A stretch of DNA of 64,000 bases from Parvularcula sp. IMCC14364 (lineage in GTDB: Bacteria > Pseudomonadota > Alphaproteobacteria > Caulobacterales > Parvularculaceae). The notes under the pieces are model-generated. The model saw only the letters and a list, made by a program, of their open reading frames with translations, was not told where the DNA came from and ran no database searches. Below are positions 24,331-34,516 of this stretch, one piece after another. The translations under genes were made by a program, and so were the position numbers. Every line of letters begins with the position of its first letter. Position 1 is the first letter of the stretch. The stretch lies in assembly GCF_030758415.1 (NCBI RefSeq), contig NZ_CP132334.1:558001-622000 (forward strand), written 5' to 3'.

Positions 24331-25062
24331 ATGGGTAAGATAGTAGGCGCATTTGGGACGCTGGCACTGCTGGCAGCACTGACATATGTGGGGCTGACAG
24401 GGGCCTTTCGCTTTGGTGCGATTGATTTCGCAACAGTTTTTCAGGCGCTTCAGCCCTTGACCTTCGCTTTGCTGGGACTTGGCGTTCTCGCGTTGGGGGC
24501 AGGGCTTCTGGGTCTGGTACGTGCCCGCCCGGGTACAGGTGGGTTCGCGCTGATCGCCGGCGTTGCCGCTCTCGCATCAGCTTTCGGTCCAATGACCATG
24601 AAATCACAGGCCGACAAGGTGCCGCCCATCCACGACATCACCACAGATGTTAAATATCCGCCGTCTTTCGTCGAAGTGCGCGATATCCGTATGGAAGATG
24701 AAGGAGTAAATTCACCGGATTATAATCCGGAGATTGCGGCACAGCAACAGGAAGCCTATCCTGACCTTGGGACAGTGCGTTTCGACCAGCCTTACGAAGA
24801 TGTCTATCAGGCAGCTATTGACGTGCTGGAATCCATGGGACTGGAAATCGTCGGGACAGACGAAAACGCCGGACGCATTGAGGCAACTGCCACAACGGCC
24901 TGGTGGGGCTTCAAGGACGATGTTGTCGTGCGCGTAAACCGCTTCCGCGAGCCTGTCGAAGTGGACGTGCGGTCCAGCTCCCGTGTGGGAGTGTCGGATC
25001 TTGGCGTCAATGCCAAGCGCATTGAAACCTTCCTTGCCAAGCTGGAAGAGAAGCTCAGCTAA
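24331..25062 (+). CDS. DUF1499 membrane protein
   Basis: A 243-residue protein. Three hydrophobic segments occupy about residues 5-100 (TLALLAALTYVGLTGAF, LGLGVLALGAGLLGL, FALIAGVAALASAF). A soluble DUF1499 domain follows: IHDITTDVKYPPSF, YEDVYQAAIDVLESMGLEIV, RIEATATTAWWGFKDDVVVR and VDVRSSSRVGVSDLGVNAKR. The last parts are the best-conserved of the family. The function of DUF1499 is unknown. I preferred the ATG at 24331 (GGGG upstream) over the GTG at 24301. It converges on purN with a 20-base gap. Confidence 0.85.
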   Translation: MGKIVGAFGTLALLAALTYVGLTGAFRFGAIDFATVFQALQPLTFALLGLGVLALGAGLLGLVRARPGTGGFALIAGVAALASAFGPMTMKSQADKVPPIHDITTDVKYPPSFVEVRDIRMEDEGVNSPDYNPEIAAQQQEAYPDLGTVRFDQPYEDVYQAAIDVLESMGLEIVGTDENAGRIEATATTAWWGFKDDVVVRVNRFREPVEVDVRSSSRVGVSDLGVNAKRIETFLAKLEEKLS

Positions 25063-25082
25063 AAAACAGTAAATTCAATAGG

Positions 25083-25682
25083 TTATGAGGCAGTCTTCAG
25101 GGCTGCCTCAAGCCCGTTCAGGGCAAACCGTGCGAGGCATTGCGGATAGAGCATATGCTCCTCGCGCAGGATTCTTTCAGATAGTGTTTCGGCTGTATCC
25201 CCCGCCTTAACGGGCACAGCACGCTGGCCGATAATGGGCCCGTCATCGAGATCGGGCGTTACCACATGGACCGTGCAGCCGCTCTCTTTTACACCGGCAT
25301 CCAGCGCCTGCTGCTGCACATTCAATCCCTTGAAAGCTGGAAGAAGTGAGGGGTGGATATTGAGAATGCGTCCGGCCCACTGGTTCACGAATCCTGCCGT
25401 CAGAATGCGCATGAAGCCAGCTAGACAGATGATCTCAACCTTAGCCGCTGCCAGTTTCTCATGCAGGGCCTGCTCGAAAGCATCGCGGTTTTCAAACAGC
25501 TTGTGGTCAATAATATGAGTGTCGATATTGTGATGTGCAGCACGCTTCAGGCCGTAAGCTGCGGGTCGATTTGAAATCACGCAGACAATTTCTGCCGGGT
25601 AGTCGGGGGCCTGTGCTGCATCAATCAGGGCCTGAAGGTTGGACCCGGAACCGGAAATCAGCACCGCAACACGCTTCTTCAT
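25083..25682 (-). CDS. purN: Phosphoribosylglycinamide formyltransferase (PurN)
   Basis: PurN transfers the formyl group of 10-formyltetrahydrofolate to GAR in purine synthesis. The 199 residues show VLISGSGSNLQALIDA (phosphate loop), ICLAGFMRILTAGFV, the catalytic Asn-His pair in ILNIHPSLLPAFKGLN, the His/Asp elements in GCTVHVVTPDLDDGPIIGQ, and the C-terminal helix EEHMLYPQCLARFA. The ATG overlaps the purM stop by four bases, so purM-purN form one translationally coupled unit. Confidence 0.96.
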   Translation of the reverse strand: MKKRVAVLISGSGSNLQALIDAAQAPDYPAEIVCVISNRPAAYGLKRAAHHNIDTHIIDHKLFENRDAFEQALHEKLAAAKVEIICLAGFMRILTAGFVNQWAGRILNIHPSLLPAFKGLNVQQQALDAGVKESGCTVHVVTPDLDDGPIIGQRAVPVKAGDTAETLSERILREEHMLYPQCLARFALNGLEAALKTAS

Positions 25683-26697
25683 GCTGCGCCCAGCTCACCA
25701 ATAACTGTGGCTGCTTCACCCATATCCGCCAGAGACCGTAACACGGTATCTGTTTCTTTTGCGGCCACGACCAACACGCCGCCAATACCGCAGTTGAAAG
25801 TCCGGCGCAGATCAGCCTCACTAAGTTGTCCGCGCTCCTGCAGCCAGGCGAACATGTCTGGCACTCGCAGGGCAGTATCATCCATCTTGATGTTGAGGCC
25901 ACGCGGCAGAACCCGGGGGATGTTATCGGTCAGCCCCCCCCGGTGATATGCGCGAAGCCTTTCACCAACTGGTTGGCGAGCAGAGGTTTCAACAGGGGAA
26001 CATAAATGCGCGTAGGCGCGAGAAAAATCTCACTTAGCGTCTTTCCGGCTGCAAAAGGCGCTTCATCCGCCCAGCCCAGTTCGCTGTCAGCAACAATTTT
26101 CCGGATCAGCGAATATCCATTGGAATGGGCGCCGGAAGAGGACAGGGCCACCAGTTGATCGCCTGGGCCCATTGCGGCAACGCCGTCATGCAGTGGCAAC
26201 AGTGTGTCTCGTTCGGCAGCACCAACACAAAACCCCGCCAGATCATATTCGCCTGCCGGGTACATTCCCGGCATCTCTGCGGTTTCGCCGCCAATCAGTG
26301 CCGCACCGGCCTGCTTGCACCCTTCTGCGATCCCCTCGATCACGTCAGCCGCGGTATCCTCACTCAAGGTGCCACAGGCAAAATAATCCATAAAGAACAA
26401 GGGCAGGGCACCTTGCGCCAAGACGTCATTGGCGCACATGGCCACCAGATCAATGCCAACTGTTTTATGCTGGTCAGTTTCAAAGGCGATCTTGAGTTTG
26501 GTCCCGACACCATCAGTGCCTGAGACGAGAATGGGATCAGTGAAACCGGCAGCTTTCAGGTCAAACAGGCCGCCAAAGCCGCCGATTGTGCCATCTGCGC
26601 CTGGTCGCATCGTTGCCTTGACGAGAGGCTTTATCCGGTTGACCAGCCGGTCACCGGCATCAATATCCACACCGGCTCTTTTATAGGCGTCGCTCAT
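25679..26697 (-). pseudogene. purM: purM (AIR synthetase) interrupted by a one-base homopolymer frameshift
   Basis: PurM converts FGAM to AIR with ATP. The frame from the ATG at 26697 encodes a normal N-terminal two thirds: [57 protein letters not shown] and [15 protein letters not shown]. At HITGGG it runs into TGA within the G run (C8 on the plus strand, 25934-25941). With one more G the frame continues [20 protein letters not shown]...FNCGIGGVLVV to the stop overlapping purN. The restored length is 339 residues, normal for PurM. No other damage is seen, so this is either a sequencing or assembly homopolymer error, a very recent mutation, or slippage-tolerant expression. Confidence 0.93.
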
Positions 26698-26868
26698 CAG
26701 GCTTTCCCCGCAGGAATTATCAGGAAATGCGGTGCTAGCCGAGACTGCACCCTTTGTGAAGGTGATTGAGCCCTGCGCGGGGACTGATTTTTGCCGCAAT
26801 AGCGCCTATAAAGGGTGCGACGGGTGCGCAACAATAGTATAAGCACTCCATTGTTACGGGATGAGATC

Positions 26869-28407
26869 ATGCGTCTGCTTTTGAAATTTCTTGTTGCTGT
26901 CCTGCTGTCCGTGAGCGCTGCTGTTGCGCAGCAAAGCAATGATAATGTGTTCATTGTTGCCGAAGTTCCGGTAGAAGCCGAGGCCGGTAGTGCTACCGAA
27001 GCGCGGCGCATCGCGATTGATCAGGGGCGACGCCAGGCAATGGATATCCTTCTGCGCCGTGTCACTGCAGAAAGCGACTGGGGGTATCTGCCGCAACTTG
27101 CCATTGGCAGACAGGCCGCTGTCGGGCAGCCTGCGCAACCTGATATGGGTGCGCGATATGAGTCAGGTTTTTATGACTATACCGCAAAGTCCGCGGTATA
27201 TCTGGAGAGTTCACAACTCCCGGCCCTTGAGGAAGGGTTTGCGGTGCAGGATGAAAAGAGCTCAAGCCGGTCCTACTCGGCGCGCATTACCTACCGCTTC
27301 AAGGCTGACGAAATACGCAGCCTGCTGAAACGAGCACGCATTCCTTATAGCGAGTCACAAACGCGCAGAGCTCTTGTGCTCCCGGTTCTGCAAACCGAGA
27401 ATGATGCCTATCTTTGGGAAAGCAATAATCCGTGGGCCCGCGCCTGGCTTTCACGCTCTCTGGCCAATGAATTGACACCGATCCTCCTGCCGCGTGGTGA
27501 CGCAGCTGACATCAATATCATCAGTGCAGATCAAGCCCTCGCGATGCGACAGGGACCCCTGCAGCAACTGGCGCAGAAATATGGCGTCACACAGGTGATC
27601 GTCGCGCAGGGCTATCTGATGGAAACAGATGGGCAGTATCGCCTGCGGGTGAGATTGCTTGATGGCTATCTCAACAATGTGGCGCGTACGGTTGGGGCGA
27701 TTGACCGCAGTAATTCTGCGGCTCTTTATGATGCGCAGGATGGTTATGGCACCAACAGTCGGAGCAACACACAAGCATCCGGCACACCGGGGAGTGTTCT
27801 TCTTGAAGCGTGGTATCGCGATGGCGTCGGAGATTTTCCCCTGCTTGCGGCACGGGCAGTTGAATCGACCGTTGCCAAATATGCAGCTGGTTGGAAAGCC
27901 CAAACGCTTATCGATCATTCCGTCAGCCAGACTTACCGCGTGAATGCGTGGTTCTCCTCGATTGATGAGTGGGCTGACATTCAAGGCGTTCTTCAGGAAT
28001 CACCACTGGTGGCAAGTTATGATGCCACGGCGCTGGCAGCAGACGGTGCGAGCGTGAACATGCGCGTCGCCGGGGATGTGCAGCAACTTGTCCTGTCCTT
28101 GCGTGAGAGAAACATCATTTTCTGGACGGTTGATGATTATGTCTGGAACATTGCAACTTCCTCCACTTATGAGGATGTGCGGGAGCGTGTGCGTCCGGTC
28201 TCTTTTGAACGCCGCCAGCAGGGGTTCATCTCTGATGGTGCACCGCAGACCGGGGAATGGCGCTCCGGGCCACAAGCTGAGTCCGGCCAAACGTATTACG
28301 CACCGGCAACGGATGAATTCAGCGCCCCGCTTGAGCGAGAGCTGTCCCAGCCAAGGCAGCTCTATCCGGCGACGGATGATGATGCGCAAGATGATGGCTC
28401 TAACTGA
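26869..28407 (+). CDS. Secreted DUF2066 protein
   Basis: A 512-residue protein with signal peptide MRLLLKFLVAVLLSVSAAVAQ. The DUF2066 region covers about residues 20-330, with AEVPVEAEAGSATEARRIAI, QAMDILLRRVT, YSARITYRFKADEIRSLLKR, LVLPVL and RYRLRVRLLDG-like strands. A glutamine-, serine- and acid-rich tail (SFERRQQGFISDG..., YPATDDDAQDDGSN) follows. The role is unknown; in related genomes it stands between the purMN pair and hdaA, as here. The ATG at 26869 starts the signal peptide, and an in-frame upstream ATG (26815) has no leader character. Its last 17 bases overlap the start of hdaA. Confidence 0.82.
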   Translation: MRLLLKFLVAVLLSVSAAVAQQSNDNVFIVAEVPVEAEAGSATEARRIAIDQGRRQAMDILLRRVTAESDWGYLPQLAIGRQAAVGQPAQPDMGARYESGFYDYTAKSAVYLESSQLPALEEGFAVQDEKSSSRSYSARITYRFKADEIRSLLKRARIPYSESQTRRALVLPVLQTENDAYLWESNNPWARAWLSRSLANELTPILLPRGDAADINIISADQALAMRQGPLQQLAQKYGVTQVIVAQGYLMETDGQYRLRVRLLDGYLNNVARTVGAIDRSNSAALYDAQDGYGTNSRSNTQASGTPGSVLLEAWYRDGVGDFPLLAARAVESTVAKYAAGWKAQTLIDHSVSQTYRVNAWFSSIDEWADIQGVLQESPLVASYDATALAADGASVNMRVAGDVQQLVLSLRERNIIFWTVDDYVWNIATSSTYEDVRERVRPVSFERRQQGFISDGAPQTGEWRSGPQAESGQTYYAPATDEFSAPLERELSQPRQLYPATDDDAQDDGSN

Positions 28408-29128
28408 TCCGCAAGCAGTGGTTAGTACATCCGGACAGCAACTGACACTTGATGTGGCCTGCAATCCGCCACTGACGGATCAGGTTTTTATTGAGGCGCC
28501 GGTCAATGTCAGCGCAAAACGGCTTTTAACGCGGTGGCGGGAAGATCTGGCCAGTGATGGCAGTCAGGGGATACTGCTTGCCGGGCCGCCAGCGTCCGGC
28601 AAGAGCTTCCTCTTAACACAAGTGTTTCGTGATCAACCGGCCTTATGGATCAGTGCTGACCAGCTGGAAAAAACGCTGGCGCGAAACATTACCCATACGC
28701 TCCTGATTGTCGATAATGCCGAATATGCAGGCGACCCGCTCCTGCTGACACGGCTGATTGATGTCTGTCGGGAGCGTTCTGTCAGTTTTGTCATTGCAGG
28801 GTCGGGCAAGCCTGAGCAGTGGGCGCAGACGCCTACCGGCACCATCAAGGACCTTGTGACACGGCTGACAGCTTTGCCGGTTGCCATGCTGGACAGCCCG
28901 GATCAGGAACTGATGAAGCGCGTGCTCCTCAACTGGATGGCGGCCCGACAACTGAAGTTGAGCGACGATCTCGCTGATCACATTTCGAACCGGCTTAAAC
29001 GGTCTTTTTCAGCGCTGACGATATTCACGGAGCGGCTTGACGCCGAGGCCCTCGAACGCAACAAGTCCATAGACAGACCGCTGATACAGACGGTGCTGAG
29101 CGCCCTCAAAGAGCATACTTTATCTTAG
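28391..29128 (+). CDS. hdaA: HdaA-like DnaA-domain regulator of replication initiation
   Basis: A 245-residue AAA+ protein of the DnaA/Hda type. It shows LAGPPASGKSFLLTQVF (Walker A), TLLIVDNAEYAG (Walker B-like, Asp then Asn), an ordered lid with FVIAGSGKPEQW, RLTALPVAMLDSP and the C-terminal helical lid SLSDDLADHISNRLKRSFSALTI-like segment ending in RPLIQTVLSAL. There is no DnaA domain IV, so it is a regulator rather than DnaA itself. In Caulobacter HdaA promotes hydrolysis of DnaA-ATP together with the sliding clamp. The ATG pair at 28391/28394 lies inside the end of the DUF2066 gene. Longer in-frame upstream starts are within that gene and improbable. ppk1 and ppx follow, the usual order. 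Confidence 0.85.
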   Translation: MMALTDPQAVVSTSGQQLTLDVACNPPLTDQVFIEAPVNVSAKRLLTRWREDLASDGSQGILLAGPPASGKSFLLTQVFRDQPALWISADQLEKTLARNITHTLLIVDNAEYAGDPLLLTRLIDVCRERSVSFVIAGSGKPEQWAQTPTGTIKDLVTRLTALPVAMLDSPDQELMKRVLLNWMAARQLKLSDDLADHISNRLKRSFSALTIFTERLDAEALERNKSIDRPLIQTVLSALKEHTLS

Positions 29129-29145
29129 GGTACATGTGCTAGGCT

Positions 29146-31464
29146 GTGTCTGACTTGAACAGCAGCCACAGTGCGCAGGGAAATGCCGCGATGAGTAGTA
29201 CATTCGACGACATACAAAGCGATGTGAAACCTTCAGAAGATACTTCTGACGCACCGGTGTATCAGAGCCGGCCCGATATGGTTGATGCTGTTGAGGAACC
29301 GGCTGCGACTTTCCCGCCCATTCCTGCAGATTCACCAGACCGCTTTATCAATCGTGAACTGTCATGGCTCGAGTTCAATACACGGGTTCTGGAAGAAGCC
29401 TGGAACAAGCAGCATCCGCTACTTGAGAGGTTGCGCTTTCTTTCCATCTCTGCCAGCAATCTGGATGAATTTCTGATGGTGCGCCTTGCCGGTCTTGTGG
29501 GGCAGGCGCGTGAGGGTATCCTTTCCACAACGCAGGAAGGGCTCACTCCGCAGGAACAGATTGATCTCATCAACCGGAAGACATCTGATCTGGTACAAAA
29601 TCAGCAGCAATGCTGGCGCGAATTACTACCCCTTCTGGCTGATGTGGGGGTTGAGGTGCTTGATCCTCAGGACCTCACGGCCACAGAAGAGAACTGGCTG
29701 CGCGAGGAATTTGAAACCAATATCTTCCCGACTCTGACACCCCTGGCACTGGACCCGGCGCACCCCTTTCCGTTTATTCCCAATCTCGGCTTTGTGCTGG
29801 CCTATGAGCTTGAAAACAGCCGGGAACATCTGAATGTCCTGTTGCCAATCCCGATGAAGGTTAAGCGTTTTGTACGCTTGCCGTGTGATGAGGTTATGGA
29901 GAACGGCAAGCCGCGTGTCCGTTTCATTCCGCTTGAAAAGGTGATCTCCAAATATCTCGATTATGTTTTGCCGGGTCACAAGATTATCGCCGAGGGTGCC
30001 TTCCGTATTGTTCGCGACAGCGACATCGAGTTTCAGGAAGAGGCAGAGGATCTGGTGCGCCAGTTCGAAAGCCTGTTACGCCGCCGTCGCCGGGGAGATG
30101 TCATTCGCCTCAAGATCGATTCGCGTACACCGAAATACATGATTGATCTTTTCATGGACCAGTTGAACGTGTCGTCGAGCGATGTTGCGCTGGTTGATGG
30201 CCTTCTGGGCCTGAACCAGACCAGTTCGTTGATCGCAGATGACCGGCCTGACCTGAAATTCGTACCGTTTGAAGCCCGCTTCCCGGAGCGTATTCGCGAA
30301 CACGCCAGTGACTGTTTCTCTGCGATCAGGGACAAGGATATCATCGTTCACCACCCGTATGAAAGTTTCGACGTGGTTGTGCAGTTTCTGAAACAGGCCG
30401 CAAGAGACCCGGATGTAGTGGCGATCAAGCAGACAATTTACCGGACATCGCACCAGTCATCCATCGTTAAAGCGCTGATTCAGGCCGCAGAGGATGGCAA
30501 GAACGTCACTGCGCTGGTTGAGCTGAAAGCACGGTTTGACGAAGAGGCGAATATCAGGCTTGCGCGGCAGATGGAGCGGGCAGGGATCAACGTGGTCTAC
30601 GGTTTTGTGGACTATAAGACCCACGCCAAGCTTTCTGTCGTGGTCAGGACGGAAGGCGGTACGACGCGCACCTATGTGCATGTTGGCACCGGGAATTATC
30701 ATCCGTTTACAGCTAAAATCTATACTGACCTTTCGTTGTTCACCTGCAATGAAGAAATCGGACGTGATGCTGCGCGTGTCTTCAATTATATCACCGGCTA
30801 CGCCAGACCGGAGAGGCTGGATAAATTCACCATCTCGCCGCATATGGCTCAGCAAAAAATGATCGATCATATTGATGCAGAGATCGCACATGCAAAGGCA
30901 GGGCGCCCTGCGTCTATCTGGGTGAAACTCAATTCACTCGTAGATGGAGCCATGATTGACAAATTATATGAGGCCAGTTGCGCTGGTGTGCAGATTGACC
31001 TTGTCATCAGGGGGATATGCTCACTGCGGCCGGGAGTGCCAGGGCTTTCAGAAAATATTCGTGTAAAAAGTATCGTCGGCAGGTACCTTGAACATTCACG
31101 GATAGTCTGTTTTGGTAATGGTCAGCCCATGCCCAATCCCGATGCGATTGTCTATATTTCTTCAGCAGACTGGATGCCCCGCAACCTTTATCGCCGCGTG
31201 GAAGTCTTCTGCCCTATCGACAACCCCACGGTGCATCGTCAGGTGTTGGACCAGATCATGGTTGCAAACCTGAATGACGAGGCACAAAGCTGGCAGATGA
31301 ACCCGGATGGATCATATGACCGGGTCAGAGTGCCGGACAATATTACCCCTTTCAACGTGCATGATTACTGTATGACCAATCCCAGCCTGTCGGGCAGGGG
31401 CGGTGCCATCCAGTATAACGCCCCGATGTCGCTCAGCCCCGCAAAAAAGAATCGCACTAGTTAG
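29146..31464 (+). CDS. ppk1: Polyphosphate kinase 1 (PPK1)
   Basis: PPK1 reversibly polymerises inorganic polyphosphate from ATP. About 770 residues with all domains: [20 protein letters not shown] (N domain), head domain, and the two PLD-like C domains. The autophosphorylated His is in [20 protein letters not shown], and the second conserved His is in [34 protein letters not shown] and [17 protein letters not shown] are intact. Two starts are possible: GTG at 29146, and ATG at 29191 with GGGA upstream; the first 15 residues are not conserved. It follows hdaA by 17 bases and precedes ppx by 59. Confidence 0.97.
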   Translation: MSDLNSSHSAQGNAAMSSTFDDIQSDVKPSEDTSDAPVYQSRPDMVDAVEEPAATFPPIPADSPDRFINRELSWLEFNTRVLEEAWNKQHPLLERLRFLSISASNLDEFLMVRLAGLVGQAREGILSTTQEGLTPQEQIDLINRKTSDLVQNQQQCWRELLPLLADVGVEVLDPQDLTATEENWLREEFETNIFPTLTPLALDPAHPFPFIPNLGFVLAYELENSREHLNVLLPIPMKVKRFVRLPCDEVMENGKPRVRFIPLEKVISKYLDYVLPGHKIIAEGAFRIVRDSDIEFQEEAEDLVRQFESLLRRRRRGDVIRLKIDSRTPKYMIDLFMDQLNVSSSDVALVDGLLGLNQTSSLIADDRPDLKFVPFEARFPERIREHASDCFSAIRDKDIIVHHPYESFDVVVQFLKQAARDPDVVAIKQTIYRTSHQSSIVKALIQAAEDGKNVTALVELKARFDEEANIRLARQMERAGINVVYGFVDYKTHAKLSVVVRTEGGTTRTYVHVGTGNYHPFTAKIYTDLSLFTCNEEIGRDAARVFNYITGYARPERLDKFTISPHMAQQKMIDHIDAEIAHAKAGRPASIWVKLNSLVDGAMIDKLYEASCAGVQIDLVIRGICSLRPGVPGLSENIRVKSIVGRYLEHSRIVCFGNGQPMPNPDAIVYISSADWMPRNLYRRVEVFCPIDNPTVHRQVLDQIMVANLNDEAQSWQMNPDGSYDRVRVPDNITPFNVHDYCMTNPSLSGRGGAIQYNAPMSLSPAKKNRTS

Positions 31465-31523
31465 CGTTGTTGTCTAAACAACCGATATTGCTCATTGAGT
31501 ACCAGTAACGGCGCCTGCATATT

Positions 31524-33110
31524 GTGAATACAGAAATTATTTATCCGGGCATTGCACAGGACCTGTTACAGAACAGGCGGGCCGTCATTGATATCGGCTC
31601 CAACTCTGTCCGTCTCGTGATTTATGGCGGCCCCCAGCGCACGCCGCTTTCCTTCTTCAATGAAAAAGACCTATGCGGGCTTGGAACACTCGGAGAAGAC
31701 GGGGCGCTGCGCCGGGCGGCAATGGACGATGCTCTTTATGTGCTAGAGCGTTTCAGCAGACTACTGAGAGAATACGGTGATCTTCCTGTCAGCACTTTTG
31801 CCACTGCGGCCATACGCGAAGCGACCAATGGCGTAGACTTCATTCAGGAAATTTGCGCACTGGGCCTGTCACCGATCATATTGAGTGGCGAAGAAGAGGC
31901 AAAATACGCTGCGCTCGGCGTTATCAGCGGCACTCCGGCAGCAGCCACGCGCGCTGAATCAGGCACTTTGAATCTCTGCGGGGATATGGGGGGCGGCTCG
32001 CTCGAACTGACACGTTTTTCTGATGATGCCGAGAAGCCGTTGCGAGACCGTGTCAGCCTGTCACTCGGGCCGCTAAGGCTGATTTCAAAATTTGGCCAAA
32101 ATCCTGCTGATGCGGAAAGTCATGTCACGGATGTACTTTCCTCTCTGGACTGGCTTTCTGCAGTCAACGCAGGCGCGCTCTATGCGGTGGGCGGCGCATG
32201 GCGGGCAATTGCCAAAATTCATATGGCGAAAACCGAATATCCTTTGCCGATTTTGCATCAGTACCAGATTGTTAGGAGCGAGATACTGGATTTATGCGGA
32301 CTGATTGAACGACAGGGTCCTTTGTCTCTCGAAAAAATGCCAGGTGTACAGAAGAAGCGCATTAACACATTACCTCATGCTGCAATGGTTATGCGCAAGG
32401 TTCTTGAACGAACCCAGGTCGAGAAACTGGTGATTTCATCCTGCGGGGTCAGAGAAGGCATCCTCTTCAACAGTCTGTCGATGGACACACGTCGGCAGGA
32501 CCCGCTGCTCACGCTCGCCCGGGAATATGCACGGCGATATGCGCCAGACCCTGCTTTCGGCGAAGCTGCCTTCGAGCTTACACATGGCCTGTTCAAGGAT
32601 GAGACGGCAGCAGAGAGAAAGATCCGGCAGGCGGCGTGCATCATGTGTGATCTTGCAGCCTTGCATCACCCGGATATGCGCGCGCGTCATGCAAGCGATA
32701 TCATTCTGCATTCCCCCCTGACGGGCTTGGACCATCAAAGCCGTGTCGCTATTTCTGCAACATTGTATTTTCGCCATCGCAGCAAGGCTAACGTGTGGCC
32801 CGGGCATATTCCTGAAACGCTGTTGTCCGGGGCACCACGGTTGAAAAACCTTGCCGTCCGCCTGGGAATGGCCTTGCGGTTCGCTTCTGATTTCTCCGCC
32901 GGCTCAACACAGATTATAAGCGCGTGCAGTTTTCATTCGGAGGGTGATGATCTCGTATTTCTGGCACCTTCGGAATTATCCTCACTTGAGGGATACACAC
33001 CTTCAAAAAGGCTGAATGCCTTGGCGGCACAGCTGCATCAAGACGTAAGTGATTCTGATACTGATAACGGAGAAATAACAGCTCGAGGTCTTTTCAATTT
33101 TGCGGGCTAG
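31524..33110 (+). CDS. ppx: Exopolyphosphatase (Ppx/GppA family)
   Basis: Removes terminal phosphates from polyphosphate, opposing the preceding ppk1. The N-terminal ASKHA fold begins RRAVIDIGSNSVRLVIYGG. It is followed by STFATAAIREATNGVDFIQE, ILSGEEEAKYAALGV, the second phosphate loop LCGDMGGGSLELTRF and SLSLGPLRL. A C-terminal helical (HD-like) region from about residue 330 completes the usual 500-residue length. The start is GTG (31524); no nearby ATG precedes the conserved region. Because ppx is a separate frame 59 bases after ppk1, the two are probably co-transcribed. Confidence 0.94.
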   Translation: MNTEIIYPGIAQDLLQNRRAVIDIGSNSVRLVIYGGPQRTPLSFFNEKDLCGLGTLGEDGALRRAAMDDALYVLERFSRLLREYGDLPVSTFATAAIREATNGVDFIQEICALGLSPIILSGEEEAKYAALGVISGTPAAATRAESGTLNLCGDMGGGSLELTRFSDDAEKPLRDRVSLSLGPLRLISKFGQNPADAESHVTDVLSSLDWLSAVNAGALYAVGGAWRAIAKIHMAKTEYPLPILHQYQIVRSEILDLCGLIERQGPLSLEKMPGVQKKRINTLPHAAMVMRKVLERTQVEKLVISSCGVREGILFNSLSMDTRRQDPLLTLAREYARRYAPDPAFGEAAFELTHGLFKDETAAERKIRQAACIMCDLAALHHPDMRARHASDIILHSPLTGLDHQSRVAISATLYFRHRSKANVWPGHIPETLLSGAPRLKNLAVRLGMALRFASDFSAGSTQIISACSFHSEGDDLVFLAPSELSSLEGYTPSKRLNALAAQLHQDVSDSDTDNGEITARGLFNFAG

Positions 33111-33193
33111 AAATAACGGCTTTGCAGGTGACAGTGTTTGGTCTCGTCAGATGTGTTGGCGTCTTTGTAGGCTCCGCTGCTCTTTGATACGTT

Positions 33194-34348
33194 TCAGGTG
33201 TCCAGCTTGATAAACTCGATATTGCCATTCTGCAGTTTCAACGCCAGGCGGCCTGCTTTCAGGTCCAGTGCAGCATCGCCGAAAACCTCACGACGCCACC
33301 CTTTCATCGCCGGAATATCCGGTTCATCATAGCGGGCGATTGTCTCAAGGTCGCTGGCACTTGCGACCAGTTTGGGCGCAACCTGATGATGCTCACACTG
33401 ACGTTTCAGTAATACCCGTAGCATATCCAGCACATCCGCGGGCACTTGGGGCAGGTTGCCCTGTCGCTCAAGCTGGGGCAGGTCGTCTTCAGGCAGGTCG
33501 ATACCAGCTTGCACCGCCTCGAGCAGCGCTTTGCCCTGGCTCGAGGATTCGAAACCTTTGGAGATGCTGCGACAGGCAGCCAAAGCCTTGGTAGATGTTG
33601 GACGCTGGCGTGCCAGTTCGTAAATCGTATCGTCCTTGATAATCCGCCCGCGGGGCAGGTCGCGCTTTTGCGCTTCGGCCTCACGCCATTCAGCAAGTTT
33701 CATCAGAGGGCCGATCTCACGGCGCTTCACATTACGCAGTTTCAGCCTCTTCCAGGCTTGCGCTGGTTTGATAAAATAAAGCTCTTCGGAGAGGAGCGCG
33801 TTCATTTCTTCTTCAACCCAGGGTAAACGACCTGTTTCCTCAAGTTGCGCTTTCAGCTTCAGATATATGTCCCGCAGGTGTGTGACATCACCCAGCGCAT
33901 AAGTGAGTTGTTTGTCACTGAGGGGGCGTTTTGACCAGTCTGTAAACCGCGAGCCTTTGTCTACCGCAGCGCCGGTAACCGCCTTGACCAGCGGCTCATA
34001 GCCAATCTGATCGCCATATCCGCAGGCCATGGCAGCGATCTGCGTGTCGAAGAGAGGTGCCGGCACTTCTTTCATCAGCGTGTAAAAGATTTCGATGTCC
34101 TGCCGGGCCGCATGAAAGACCTTCACAATGCTCTGGTCTGAAAGAATTTCGAGCAATGGCGCGAGGTCCATGCCCTCTGACAGCGGATCGATGATTGCCT
34201 CTGTGGTTGGTGAGGCAACCTGTACCAGGCACAGGCGTGACCAGTATGTCCGTTCACGCATGAACTCGGTATCTACCGTGATAAATGGGGCGCCTTTCAA
34301 GGCGGAACAGAATTCTTCCAGATCGGAAGTCGAGGTGAGAACTTGCAT
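33194..34348 (-). CDS. rnd: Ribonuclease D
   Basis: A 3'-5' exoribonuclease that trims tRNA precursors. The DEDDy catalytic domain has VDTEFMRERTYWSRLCLVQVA (first Asp and Glu), KVFHAARQDIEIFY (third Asp) and DKQLTYALGDVTHLRDIY (Tyr and last Asp). The HRDC domain follows (RDLPRGRIIKDDTIYELARQ), with a second HRDC-like tail to residue 384. The ATG at 34348 gives the usual N-terminus MQVLTSTSDLEEFC; the longer frame from 34366 adds six residues. It converges with ppx across an 83-base gap. Confidence 0.95.
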   Translation of the reverse strand: MQVLTSTSDLEEFCSALKGAPFITVDTEFMRERTYWSRLCLVQVASPTTEAIIDPLSEGMDLAPLLEILSDQSIVKVFHAARQDIEIFYTLMKEVPAPLFDTQIAAMACGYGDQIGYEPLVKAVTGAAVDKGSRFTDWSKRPLSDKQLTYALGDVTHLRDIYLKLKAQLEETGRLPWVEEEMNALLSEELYFIKPAQAWKRLKLRNVKRREIGPLMKLAEWREAEAQKRDLPRGRIIKDDTIYELARQRPTSTKALAACRSISKGFESSSQGKALLEAVQAGIDLPEDDLPQLERQGNLPQVPADVLDMLRVLLKRQCEHHQVAPKLVASASDLETIARYDEPDIPAMKGWRREVFGDAALDLKAGRLALKLQNGNIEFIKLDT

Positions 34349-34459
34349 AGATAGCGGGCTTAGCAAGTCTCACCCGTGACGTCATCAATTATCAGGCGAT
34401 TGAGTTGCTGTCCTGCCAGATCGTGTAACTCCGGTTTGAAGAGTATTGTCTGACCAAAT

Positions 34460-34491
34460 AAAAACGCCGCCACTGAACCCCAGTGGCGGCG
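34460..34491 (-). terminator. Rho-independent terminator of the M16 peptidase gene
   Basis: A perfect 11-bp stem CGCCGCCACTG / CAGTGGCGGCG (34465-34475, 34481-34491) with a 5-base loop is followed on the reverse strand by TTTTTATTTGG. It is 26 bases beyond the stop codon of the M16 gene. Confidence 0.92.
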
Positions 34492-34516
34492 CGACTTTCA
34501 GGTGTTGGCCGCTGGA

